Origin: Candidatus Saccharimonadota bacterium
Lineage (GTDB): Bacteria > Patescibacteriota > Saccharimonadia > Saccharimonadales > Saccharimonadaceae
Length of the DNA stretch: 15,350 nt
Assembly: GCA_009777365.1 (NCBI GenBank)
Contig: WRLZ01000005.1
Span: 1-15,350 of the forward strand
Direction: 5' to 3'
The notes beneath the pieces are model-generated. The model had not been told where the DNA came from. It saw only the letters and a program-made list of their open reading frames with translations, and did no database searches. Below are positions 6,718 to 13,060 of the stretch, piece by piece (within the stretch, counting starts at the first letter, position 1; each line of letters opens with the position of its first letter). Position numbers and translations under genes: made by a program.

Positions 6718-6791
6718 TTCCCCTGCAGGGGAATATTTTATAAGATAAAATATTCCCCTGCAGGGGAATATTTTATAAGATAAAATATTCC
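6718..6791 (+). repeat. 35-bp tandem direct repeat (2.1 copies) with nested palindromes in the leader
   Basis: The unit starts at 6720 and repeats exactly at 6755, with a partial third copy to 6791. Each unit contains the palindrome cccctgcagggg and the stem aatatttta / taaaatatt around the loop taaga. Across the two copies this makes a perfect 23-bp hairpin (6718-6740 with 6746-6768). The second copy can instead form an 11-bp hairpin (6765-6775 with 6781-6791), which competes for the same bases. It ends 24 bases before the Shine-Dalgarno. Confidence 0.9.
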
Positions 6792-6814
6792 AACAACTTT
6801 AATCGAAACTTAAT

Positions 6815-6821
6815 AAGGAGG
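6815..6821 (+). promoter_or_regulatory. Strong Shine-Dalgarno of the orphan gene
   Basis: AAGGAGG lies eight bases before the ATG at 6830. It is a full match to the anti-Shine-Dalgarno and far stronger than the sites before priA, parA or recJ, so it supports this start and high expression. Confidence 0.85.
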
Positions 6822-6829
6822 GTTATAAA

Positions 6830-7732
6830 ATGGACCTTTTTGCACACGTAACTACCACATACCAAGCCTTTCGTGAGGCAAATGTTAGCCACACAGATTC
6901 AATCTGCTTACTCAGGGAGCACGCAGCCAAGCTTTGCCTTACCGACACCATCCGTTGCAAGCTTGTACCCACACCTGAAAGCAACCTAGTGAAATGCGGC
7001 CGAATCTACAGCCATTTCACCAACGGCGGCTACATGCGATTCCCCATAGAATGCCTAAAAGACGGGGATTTCACCCCAGAAGGTATCTGTGGCGGCGGGG
7101 AAAAATACACCCCATCTATCGCCGACGGTCCTACCAATTTCGGAAGTTTTATCGAAAACAACTACGAAATGTTCAAAAGTGACGACAAGACCTGGGGACT
7201 TTGTACCCAAGTACATCTGTATCAAGATGTTGCCACGGACAAAGTTTTCCAACGCATGACTGCAAACTTCGGCGAAGTCGAATCTGGCAGCGTTTTAATC
7301 CACGGCAGGTTTGAGGCGACTAACAAAAAAGTCACCTACAAGCTTTCCGGGAAAGAAACCGACGGCGCAACATTTCGCAACAATATTGCCAACGCCAACA
7401 CATTGTTTCACAATTTCCTTGTCAAACAACTGGCAACAAAGCACAACGTGAGCAAAGAAGAGATCGAGGAAGTCATCCAGGCTACCCACGATTCCTTCGA
7501 CAGGTACTATGATAGCCAAATGGCGGAAACGTCAAAAGGCTACCTTAAGCCAAATCCACTCTGGTTCACCGATGAAACCGACCCCGAACTGGAGCGCATA
7601 ACAGCCGAGCTCATCGAGACCGGCTTCTGCACCACCAAGGAGCAGCTTACCGAGTTCTGGACTTTGCTTTCAAGCGAAGCCACCTTTGCCTGCGACGTAT
7701 TGCTTAATGAGATAGTCTTTTCCCAATCGTAA
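6830..7732 (+). CDS. Uncharacterised 300-residue soluble protein, strongly expressed monocistronic gene
   Basis: I do not recognise this protein. It has no signal peptide and no membrane segment. The N-terminal third has five Cys before residue 75 (around CLLREHAAKLCL, IRCKL, VKCG, IECL), followed by a Gly-rich turn ICGGGEKY and aromatic-rich stretches such as NFGSFIENNYEMF. A middle part (about residues 145-180) alternates hydrophobic and polar residues like beta strands. The C-terminal half is mostly helical and charged (VSKEEIEEVIQATHDSF, DPELERITAELIETGF). It stands alone between a near-consensus promoter with an elaborate leader and its own terminator. That signal set suggests an abundant or tightly switched cytoplasmic product. 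No catalytic motif is evident. That it is a real gene is well supported; function is open. Confidence 0.85.
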   Translation: MDLFAHVTTTYQAFREANVSHTDSICLLREHAAKLCLTDTIRCKLVPTPESNLVKCGRIYSHFTNGGYMRFPIECLKDGDFTPEGICGGGEKYTPSIADGPTNFGSFIENNYEMFKSDDKTWGLCTQVHLYQDVATDKVFQRMTANFGEVESGSVLIHGRFEATNKKVTYKLSGKETDGATFRNNIANANTLFHNFLVKQLATKHNVSKEEIEEVIQATHDSFDRYYDSQMAETSKGYLKPNPLWFTDETDPELERITAELIETGFCTTKEQLTEFWTLLSSEATFACDVLLNEIVFSQS

Positions 7733-7738
7733 CCCCCT

Positions 7739-7780
7739 AAAGCCCCCTACTTGAAATACAGTAGGGGCTTTCTTCTTTTT
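7739..7780 (+). terminator. Intrinsic terminator of the orphan gene
   Basis: The stem aaagccccctac (7739-7750) pairs with gtaggggcttt (7761-7771) with one bulged C and a 10-base loop. A T-rich run (7769-7780) follows. It starts seven bases after the stop codon. On the - strand there is no comparable T-run, so it does not obviously serve the convergent priA. Confidence 0.9.
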
Positions 7781-7797
7781 CTACAATAATAAATTTT

Positions 7798-9954
7798 TTA
7801 CAACAAATTAAACGGATCCAAATCCACCGACCAATTCGCCATATGGAGATCAACTTTCGCCAAAATATCCAACAACTCCTGCCGCCTCGCAGACTTTATC
7901 ACAATCTGCCACCTATACTTCCCACCCATATACTCATAAAACGCCGGCGCTGGCCCAAAAATCTTCACTCCAGGATAAAGCCTCCGCACCTCCAGCGCCG
8001 TCTTTGAACAATTTTTTATCGCCGCCCCCTCAGTCTTGTACGAACACACTAGCTTGAGCAGATGAGAGAAGGGCGGGAAAAAATCTCTCTTCCGCTCCTT
8101 CAGCGTCAAACTCGCCAACCCCTCATAATCCTGCTGGGTCGCCATCTTCACAATCGGATTCTCTGGCTGATACGTCTGGATCACCACCTCCGCCTTCGAG
8201 GTATGCCCCCGCCCAACCCGCCCAATCACCTGACTGAGCAGCTCAAACACCCTCTCATTACTCATATAATCCGGCATCGTCAGCCCACTGTCCGCCTGCA
8301 AAATCCCCACAGTAGTCAAATTCGGCAAATCAAACCCCTTAGCAATAGATTGCGTCCCAATTATTATCCCATACTCCCCACTCTTCACCTGATCATACAG
8401 CTTATTCATAGTCTGATCTGCCGCCGTATCAGAATCAAACCTCGCAATCTTCTCATCTCTAAATATCTTCTTCAATTCCTCCTCAACAGTCTTCGTTCCA
8501 AACCCTTTATAAACTATCTTCGGCGACTTACAATCTGGGCAATTCTTAAGCGCCTCATCTTTCCACCCACACAAGTGGCATATCACCTTAAACTTATCAT
8601 GGTGCAAAGTAAGCGGCATCCGACACATCGGACAAAGCGCCTGATACCCACACTCCTCGCAAGCAATCATATTCGAGCTCCCCCGCCTGTTATGAAAAAT
8701 CAAAGACTGCTGCCCATTCTTCAGCCCCTCCCTAATAGACTTCAGCAGTGCATCACTTATGAACCGATGTTGGCTAAACAATTCCTTATTCTTCATATCA
8801 ACAGTCGTAATCTTTACATCAGTCTTAGTTTCAATAGCTTTGGTCTTGAGAGCGATTATAGCGTCCTTCTGCCTCGCAATAGCATAATCACTAACCAACG
8901 GCGTCGCAGTGCCTAGAATCGTCTTAAACCCGCCCATAGCGGCCATTTGCGATGCCAGCCGCACCGCGTTATACTTCGGCGTCTTGTCCTGCCGATAACT
9001 CGGCTCATGCGCCTCATCAATCACTATCAGCCCCAATTTCGCCACAGGAGCAAAAAGCGCCGACCTCGGCCCCACGATAATGAGCGGCTCATCTGACAGC
9101 AACACCCTCTGCCAAATATCCCGCCGCTCCGCCGGCGTCTGCTTCGAATGAATCTCCACCACCCGCTCCCCAAAAACCTCCCGAAACTTATCATTCAACT
9201 GACTCGACAAAGCAATCTCCGGCACAAGCACAACCGCACTCTCGCCTTTCTCCAATGTTCTCCTACACAGCTCCAAATAAATATTCGTCTTCCCCGACCC
9301 AGTCACCCCATGAAGAAGCAAAGTACTCCCCTCGAATTGTTCAAATTTTCGAGTAACCTCTTTCTGATCTTTATTCAATGGGATAATAAAGTCATCAACC
9401 GAAGTCGGTGCAAGGGACTCAGAACGACATCCCGGAAGGCGGCAGCCTGAGGGCGAAGCATGCCCGCCCCGTGGCGACGGGCGCGGGCAATGCTGTTCGT
9501 TCTGAGTCCCTTGCACCGACTTCACCGAAGCTTTCTTCCTCACCACACTCTCCGGAACCATAGACTGCACAATCAAAGGCACAGGTGAAAAATAATACTC
9601 CCCCATCCACCTTATCGCCCGAACCAAATGCTCCGGCAACCTCCTAGGAAATATCTGTAGAGCAATTTCTTTACAAGGGAAACTCGGCTTCCGCACCTTT
9701 TTCAATACCACCCCAAGCGCCATCTGCTTCCCAACCTCCACCGAAACAATCGACCCCACCCCAATCTCCTCATCAGTAGTCATATACGTCAAAAAATCCT
9801 GCCCGCTCATCACGATCCGATTCACCCCCACCAGGAAATATTTTGCTTTATTGGGTAACGACCAAGAGGATAAAACTCCACCCTTTTGGGCGGTACCCGC
9901 CGTAGGCGGGGTCAGGGCTTGCCCTGAAGTTTTATCCTCTTGATTTTCTCCCAT
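7798..9954 (-). CDS. priA: Primosomal replication-restart helicase PriA, with two in-frame repeat insertions
   Basis: PriA is a 3'-5' superfamily 2 helicase that reloads the replisome at stalled forks. The product has 718 residues. The N-terminal DNA-binding domain starts at about residue 36 (KAKYFLVGVNRIV). The helicase core has Walker A GVTGSGKT at 216-223, the DEAH box at 313-316 (VIDEAHEPSYRQ) and GTATP at 348-352. The eight zinc-binding Cys lie at 432, 435, 441, 444, 460, 463, 472 and 475, all present, followed by GFGTKTVEEEL and QVIGRVGRG. Oddly, residues 5-31 and about 144-185 are encoded by palindromic repeat DNA. The second insertion lies in the linker between the DNA-binding and helicase domains and is rich in Cys, Pro, Ser and Arg. 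The frame stays open through both, so the protein is probably functional. The gene follows the CPBP protease gene by 28 bases and has only a weak AGGA just before its ATG. Confidence 0.94.
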   Translation of the reverse strand: MGENQEDKTSGQALTPPTAGTAQKGGVLSSWSLPNKAKYFLVGVNRIVMSGQDFLTYMTTDEEIGVGSIVSVEVGKQMALGVVLKKVRKPSFPCKEIALQIFPRRLPEHLVRAIRWMGEYYFSPVPLIVQSMVPESVVRKKASVKSVQGTQNEQHCPRPSPRGGHASPSGCRLPGCRSESLAPTSVDDFIIPLNKDQKEVTRKFEQFEGSTLLLHGVTGSGKTNIYLELCRRTLEKGESAVVLVPEIALSSQLNDKFREVFGERVVEIHSKQTPAERRDIWQRVLLSDEPLIIVGPRSALFAPVAKLGLIVIDEAHEPSYRQDKTPKYNAVRLASQMAAMGGFKTILGTATPLVSDYAIARQKDAIIALKTKAIETKTDVKITTVDMKNKELFSQHRFISDALLKSIREGLKNGQQSLIFHNRRGSSNMIACEECGYQALCPMCRMPLTLHHDKFKVICHLCGWKDEALKNCPDCKSPKIVYKGFGTKTVEEELKKIFRDEKIARFDSDTAADQTMNKLYDQVKSGEYGIIIGTQSIAKGFDLPNLTTVGILQADSGLTMPDYMSNERVFELLSQVIGRVGRGHTSKAEVVIQTYQPENPIVKMATQQDYEGLASLTLKERKRDFFPPFSHLLKLVCSYKTEGAAIKNCSKTALEVRRLYPGVKIFGPAPAFYEYMGGKYRWQIVIKSARRQELLDILAKVDLHMANWSVDLDPFNLL
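9401..9523. repeat. 123-bp palindromic element inserted in frame in priA
   Basis: Perfect 27-bp inverted arms (9401-9427 and 9497-9523; outer end gaagtcggtgcaaggg) enclose a 69-bp GC-rich core with smaller stems (cccgt/acggg and gcccg/cgggc). The length is exactly 41 codons. The bases accgaag occur at 9398-9404 and again at 9524-9530, 126 bases (42 codons) apart, as a target-site duplication would. It encodes PriA residues about 144-185. Confidence 0.85.
9863..9942. repeat. 80-bp palindromic element at the start of priA
   Basis: Perfect 15-bp inverted arms, caagaggataaaact (9863-9877) and agttttatcctcttg (9928-9942), enclose a core with two tight hairpins: cccgcc/ggcggg (9896-9910) and cagggc/gccctg (9913-9926). 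It encodes PriA residues 5-31 (starting EDKTSGQALTPP after Q5), ahead of where the family normally begins. Confidence 0.8.
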
Positions 9955-9982
9955 ATTCCTATTCTACCACGCTACCAGAGTT

Positions 9983-10711
9983 TTATATCGCAAGCAACAT
10001 AAATATCGCGGCTACAATATTATTCACCGCATGCACCACGATCGCCGCCGCCAAATTCCGCCCCGTCTTTAGGTATGTAATCGCGAACATCGACCCCATC
10101 AAAACGTAAAGTATCGTCGCCACTCCACTCCAATGCATCAACCCGAATACCGCCGCCGACAAAATAACAAACACCACACTATTCTTCACTATATCCCCCA
10201 GCGCTTTCCTGAAAACTACTTCCTCCCACACTGGTGCCGCTATCATTATACCAAAAGCCCCGAGTATCATTGCCGTCCCAAAAGCTCCCTCGACCGCATC
10301 CTGATTCGCTACCTCTTCAGCTCCAAGCGCCCCCAGTATTATTGATACCACTATACCCAAAGCCAAAACCCCCACTGCCATAGCCGCCGTGAACAGCCAG
10401 TTTTTCTTCGTCATCCTCTTTGCGTCGTCTCGAATCGTCTTGGCATACATCGCGCCGAAAACTGCGAGCAACACTATATGCGGCAAGAAAGTAATCCACC
10501 CAGGCATCGTTGCCAATAATTCAGCTTCATCCATCCCCAGTATATCCACACCACTCGCCACCATCCATATAACTGTCGCTACTAAACTCACCCCAAACAA
10601 AAGCACAAACGCTAGCACTATTGTTATCACAGCTTTCGTCTTATCTGTCATCCCTTTTCGCTCTACTGCTATAGGCACCTTCGGTACTGGCGTTATCATC
10701 TCTCCATCCAT
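9983..10711 (-). CDS. CPBP-family (CAAX/Abi-like) intramembrane metalloprotease
   Basis: This is a polytopic membrane protein of 242 residues. It carries the three family motifs: EExxxR in APVWEEVVFRKAL (E163, E164, R168), FxxxH in FGLMH (H193) and HxxxN in HAVNN (H227, N231). These would form the metal site inside the membrane. About seven hydrophobic segments are visible, beginning with VITIVLAFVLLFGVSLV. The start at 10711 is preferred because AGGAG lies seven bases upstream and the promoter at 10748-10776 would start transcription too close to, or past, the more upstream in-frame ATGs. Longer versions from 10747 or 10774 are possible. The substrate is unknown; relatives process prenylated proteins, act in bacteriocin immunity or mature surface peptides. 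It is the first gene of a two-gene unit with priA. Confidence 0.88.
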   Translation of the reverse strand: MDGEMITPVPKVPIAVERKGMTDKTKAVITIVLAFVLLFGVSLVATVIWMVASGVDILGMDEAELLATMPGWITFLPHIVLLAVFGAMYAKTIRDDAKRMTKKNWLFTAAMAVGVLALGIVVSIILGALGAEEVANQDAVEGAFGTAMILGAFGIMIAAPVWEEVVFRKALGDIVKNSVVFVILSAAVFGLMHWSGVATILYVLMGSMFAITYLKTGRNLAAAIVVHAVNNIVAAIFMLLAI

Positions 10712-10747
10712 AACATTTCTCCTGCCTGTTGGTTTTCCTTCATTCAT

Positions 10748-10776
10748 ATAATAGCACAAACAATCTGTTCTCACAA
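10748..10776 (-). promoter_or_regulatory. Promoter for the CPBP protease - priA unit
   Basis: On the - strand, TTGTGA (10776-10771), a 17-base spacer and TATTAT (10753-10748) match a sigma70-type promoter. The expected start near 10741 leaves a leader of about 30 bases before the ATG at 10711. Confidence 0.65.
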
Positions 10777-10851
10777 ACCCAGGAGGGCTTCCTTGCTTTT
10801 CCTTTCAAACTATGCTAACCTAGAAATGAGAGTGAGAGACTTATACACTAT

Positions 10852-11304
10852 ATGCTAGATATTTTTATTTCGTCAAGAGTACGCCGCAAGATCATCATAG
10901 TCTTCGCCAAGTATCCAGATTTCAAGATCCACGTTCGTGGACTCTCGAAAATCATCAAGGAAAACTCCGGCAATATCCAGCGCGAACTAACCAAGCTCAG
11001 AAAATGCGGCTTCTTGACCGCCACTAAAGCCGCCAACACCTGGTCCTACCAAACCAACAAAAACTTCCCAATTTTCCGCGAGCTCCAGAGCATAGTTATC
11101 AAAACCCAACAAGAGCAGGCCAAGGCTAAAGCCGCCCGAGCCGCCGCTCGCCGTGCCGCCAGCCAAAACGCCGCAGCCGCTGCCGAAGGCTTAGGAGGAG
11201 CAAAGGAGGAGGAACAAAAACCGAGCGATCGGCAGCCTTCAAAAAACCTCGACAACCAGATCATCGGCGCCATCAAGGAAGCCGGGGATAGTGTAGCAAA
11301 GTAG
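10852..11304 (+). CDS. Winged-helix DNA-binding protein with Ala/Lys-rich tail
   Basis: The product has 150 residues. Residues about 8-80 look like a winged helix of the ArsR/MarR type: RRKIIIVFAKYPD, then HVRGLSKIIKENSGNIQRELTKLRKCGFL as the helix-turn-helix, and an ATKAANTWSYQTN wing. An Ala-, Lys- and Arg-rich segment (about 86-112) follows, probably helical and DNA-contacting. The tail AEGLGG...PSDRQPS is encoded by repeat DNA shared with parB. There is no Shine-Dalgarno. TATACA (10842-10847) sits four bases before the ATG, so the message may be leaderless. It is probably transcribed with recJ, whose GTG lies six bases beyond its stop. The likely role is transcriptional regulation or DNA binding; the target is unknown. 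Confidence 0.78.
   Translation: MLDIFISSRVRRKIIIVFAKYPDFKIHVRGLSKIIKENSGNIQRELTKLRKCGFLTATKAANTWSYQTNKNFPIFRELQSIVIKTQQEQAKAKAARAAARRAASQNAAAAAEGLGGAKEEEQKPSDRQPSKNLDNQIIGAIKEAGDSVAK
11179..11240. repeat. In-frame repeat element in the tail of the winged-helix gene (related to parB copy)
   Basis: Short inverted arms gctgccg (11179-11185) / cggcagc (11230-11236) and gaaggct (11185-11191) / agccttc (11234-11240) bound this segment. The bases tgccgaaggc and ttaggagga inside it recur at 13898-13919 in parB in the same reading frame with one extra codon. agcgatcggc (11224-11233) recurs at 13860-13869, also in the same frame. Confidence 0.6.
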
Positions 11305-11310
11305 GCGCTC

Positions 11311-13005
11311 GTGGCTAGCCCATCAGCTGTTTTCAAGAAATTACTAAACAAACGCGGTCAAAAAACCGACCAGCAGATCAAATCATTCCTCCACCCCAAC
11401 TACAAAGACCTCCACGACCCCATGCTTCTACCAGATATGAAGTCTGCCGTTGATCGGCTGAAACTAGCCCTAGACAAACAGGAAAAACTCATGATCTTCG
11501 GCGACTACGACGCCGACGGAGTCACGGCCACCTCTGTTTTATATCTAGGCCTCAAGCAGCTCGGCTTCACCGACATCGCCATCTCCCTCCCCAACCGTAT
11601 CAAGGACGGCTACGGCATATCGCGCTCAGCCGTCTCCAAGATGAAGAAGACCAAAGCCACCCTAGCTCTATCTGTCGACTGCGGCAGTAAAGACAACGAA
11701 ATTATCGACGATCTGAAAGCAGCCAGTATCGACGCTATTATAACAGATCACCACGAAGTCGGCGAAACCCTACCAAATGCTATTGCTGTCATAAACCCCA
11801 AGAGAGAAGACAGCAAATATCCCTTCAGGGGTCTTGCTGGCGTTGCTGTCGCTTTCAAGCTCATCCAAGCTCTCCAGATAAGTTTGAAGCCAAAGTCCAT
11901 GCCAATCGGCCAAGAAAAGTGGCTCCTTGATCTGGTAGCCATCGGCACCATCTGTGATTGCATGGACCTCGTTGACGAAAACCGAATCCTCGCCCACTAC
12001 GGCTTCCGAGTCATCGGCAAAACCCGCCGCCGAGGATTGAAAGAACTGATGAGGTCTGCTTACTCAGGAGGCCATGGTGTCGGCTCTTATCTAGTCGGAT
12101 TTGTCATAGGCCCCCGCATCAACGCCGCTGGCCGCCTATCTGACCCCATCGGCGCCCTCAAGGTCTTTCTTTGTGGCCGCGCACCAGACGTAGCCGCCGC
12201 AGTCAAAAACCTCGAACAGCTCAACGATAAGCGCCGTAGCATCCAAGACAAAGGCGCAAAAGACGCCGAAAAACAGATCATGGATAGCCTAAAGGGCAAC
12301 CAAACCCTACCACACGTACTTTTCGTCAAGCTCCCCGACCTCCACGAAGGCGTCATCGGCATCGTCGCTGGCAAACTCATAGATCGCTTCAAGCGCCCCA
12401 TCTGGGTCTTTACCCAAACCGAGAACGGGCACTGGAAAGGCTCCGGCCGAAGCTTCGGCGATTACTCTCTCGCCGAGCTTATCACTCGCGCCAAAGGAAT
12501 CTACGAAAGGGGCGGCGGGCACAAGGAAGCAGCTGGCGTAACAGTAAAAAATATAAAAAAGTTGAACGATTTTATAAAATGTGCAAATAATTTATACGTC
12601 GATAAAAAACTTGAACACGAAGCCCAAGCCAAGTTTCTCCTGCCAGTAGCGGACATGGAAATGAAAAGCCTCAATGATCTGACCTTCCAGTTCGCCCAGG
12701 AGATTACTACCATGGAACCATTCGGCCGCGGCAACGAACAGCCCATCTTCAAGCTGATCGACATGCTCATAGTCGGCAGGAAACGCATCAAGGAAAAATA
12801 TCTCGCAATCACCGTCCGAGACAAGGAGGGGAAAGAAATGGACCTCATGAGTTTTCGCCCAAACGAAGAGTGGTTTGACGTCAAAAACGGCACCAGCGCC
12901 GACTTCCTCATCAACCTCGAAGCCAACGAGTGGCGCGACCGCCAGTCCGCCAGAGGTATCATCCTCGACTTGCAACAGAACCAAGACCAAAAACACCCAT
13001 TCTAA
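11311..13005 (+). CDS. recJ: Single-stranded-DNA-specific 5'-3' exonuclease RecJ
   Basis: RecJ degrades single-stranded DNA 5' to 3' in recombination and repair, using two metal ions. The 564 residues match the usual length. The DHH phosphoesterase motifs are present: GDYDADG at 64-70, SVDCG, and TDHHE at 145-149 (D146, H147, H148). They are followed by FRGLAGVAVAFKL and IGPRINAAGRLSDP. The DHHA1 part has HEGVIGIVAGKL, GSGRSFGDYSL and RGGGHKEAAGV. A C-terminal OB-fold contains MEPFGRGNEQPIF. The start is GTG, six bases after the winged-helix gene, with no real Shine-Dalgarno, so it is probably translated by coupling. A patch at about 12540-12610, encoding NIKKLNDFIKCANNLY, is much more AT-rich than the rest of the gene and falls between the DHHA1 and OB parts. 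Confidence 0.96.
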   Translation: MASPSAVFKKLLNKRGQKTDQQIKSFLHPNYKDLHDPMLLPDMKSAVDRLKLALDKQEKLMIFGDYDADGVTATSVLYLGLKQLGFTDIAISLPNRIKDGYGISRSAVSKMKKTKATLALSVDCGSKDNEIIDDLKAASIDAIITDHHEVGETLPNAIAVINPKREDSKYPFRGLAGVAVAFKLIQALQISLKPKSMPIGQEKWLLDLVAIGTICDCMDLVDENRILAHYGFRVIGKTRRRGLKELMRSAYSGGHGVGSYLVGFVIGPRINAAGRLSDPIGALKVFLCGRAPDVAAAVKNLEQLNDKRRSIQDKGAKDAEKQIMDSLKGNQTLPHVLFVKLPDLHEGVIGIVAGKLIDRFKRPIWVFTQTENGHWKGSGRSFGDYSLAELITRAKGIYERGGGHKEAAGVTVKNIKKLNDFIKCANNLYVDKKLEHEAQAKFLLPVADMEMKSLNDLTFQFAQEITTMEPFGRGNEQPIFKLIDMLIVGRKRIKEKYLAITVRDKEGKEMDLMSFRPNEEWFDVKNGTSADFLINLEANEWRDRQSARGIILDLQQNQDQKHPF

Positions 13006-13021
13006 CACCCCACCACAGGGC

Positions 13022-13052
13022 TTGCAAAGTTTATCGCAATAGTATATACTAT
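13022..13052 (+). promoter_or_regulatory. parA promoter with overlapping 14-bp palindrome
   Basis: TTGCAA (13022-13027), a 17-base spacer and TATACT (13045-13050) form a good promoter. The -10 lies inside the perfect palindrome atagtatatactat (13039-13052), a plausible operator. Transcription would start only a few bases before the parA ATG at 13061, and no Shine-Dalgarno is present, so parA is probably translated from a leaderless or nearly leaderless message. Confidence 0.7.
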
Positions 13053-13060
13053 TATACAGT

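Larger units (their letters stand above)
6525..6829. other. Divergent intergenic region (305 bp) between def and the 300-residue orphan gene
   Basis: From the def side it holds a weak AT-rich -10-like element at the def start and then about 80 bases with no recognised feature. After these come the strong rightward promoter at 6613-6641, a 12-bp palindromic stem over the start site, a 35-bp tandem repeat that folds into long hairpins, and a strong Shine-Dalgarno before 6830. No open frame is convincing in it. Confidence 0.8.

Noticed and set aside
6718..6791. CRISPR-like array
   Set aside because: The repeats are directly adjacent with no unique spacers, there are only about two copies, and no cas gene is present.
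8062..8916. 284-residue open frame on the plus strand
   Set aside because: It lies wholly antisense to the zinc-binding and helicase part of priA, and its Leu/Ile/Pro/His/Arg-rich translation is typical of an antisense shadow.
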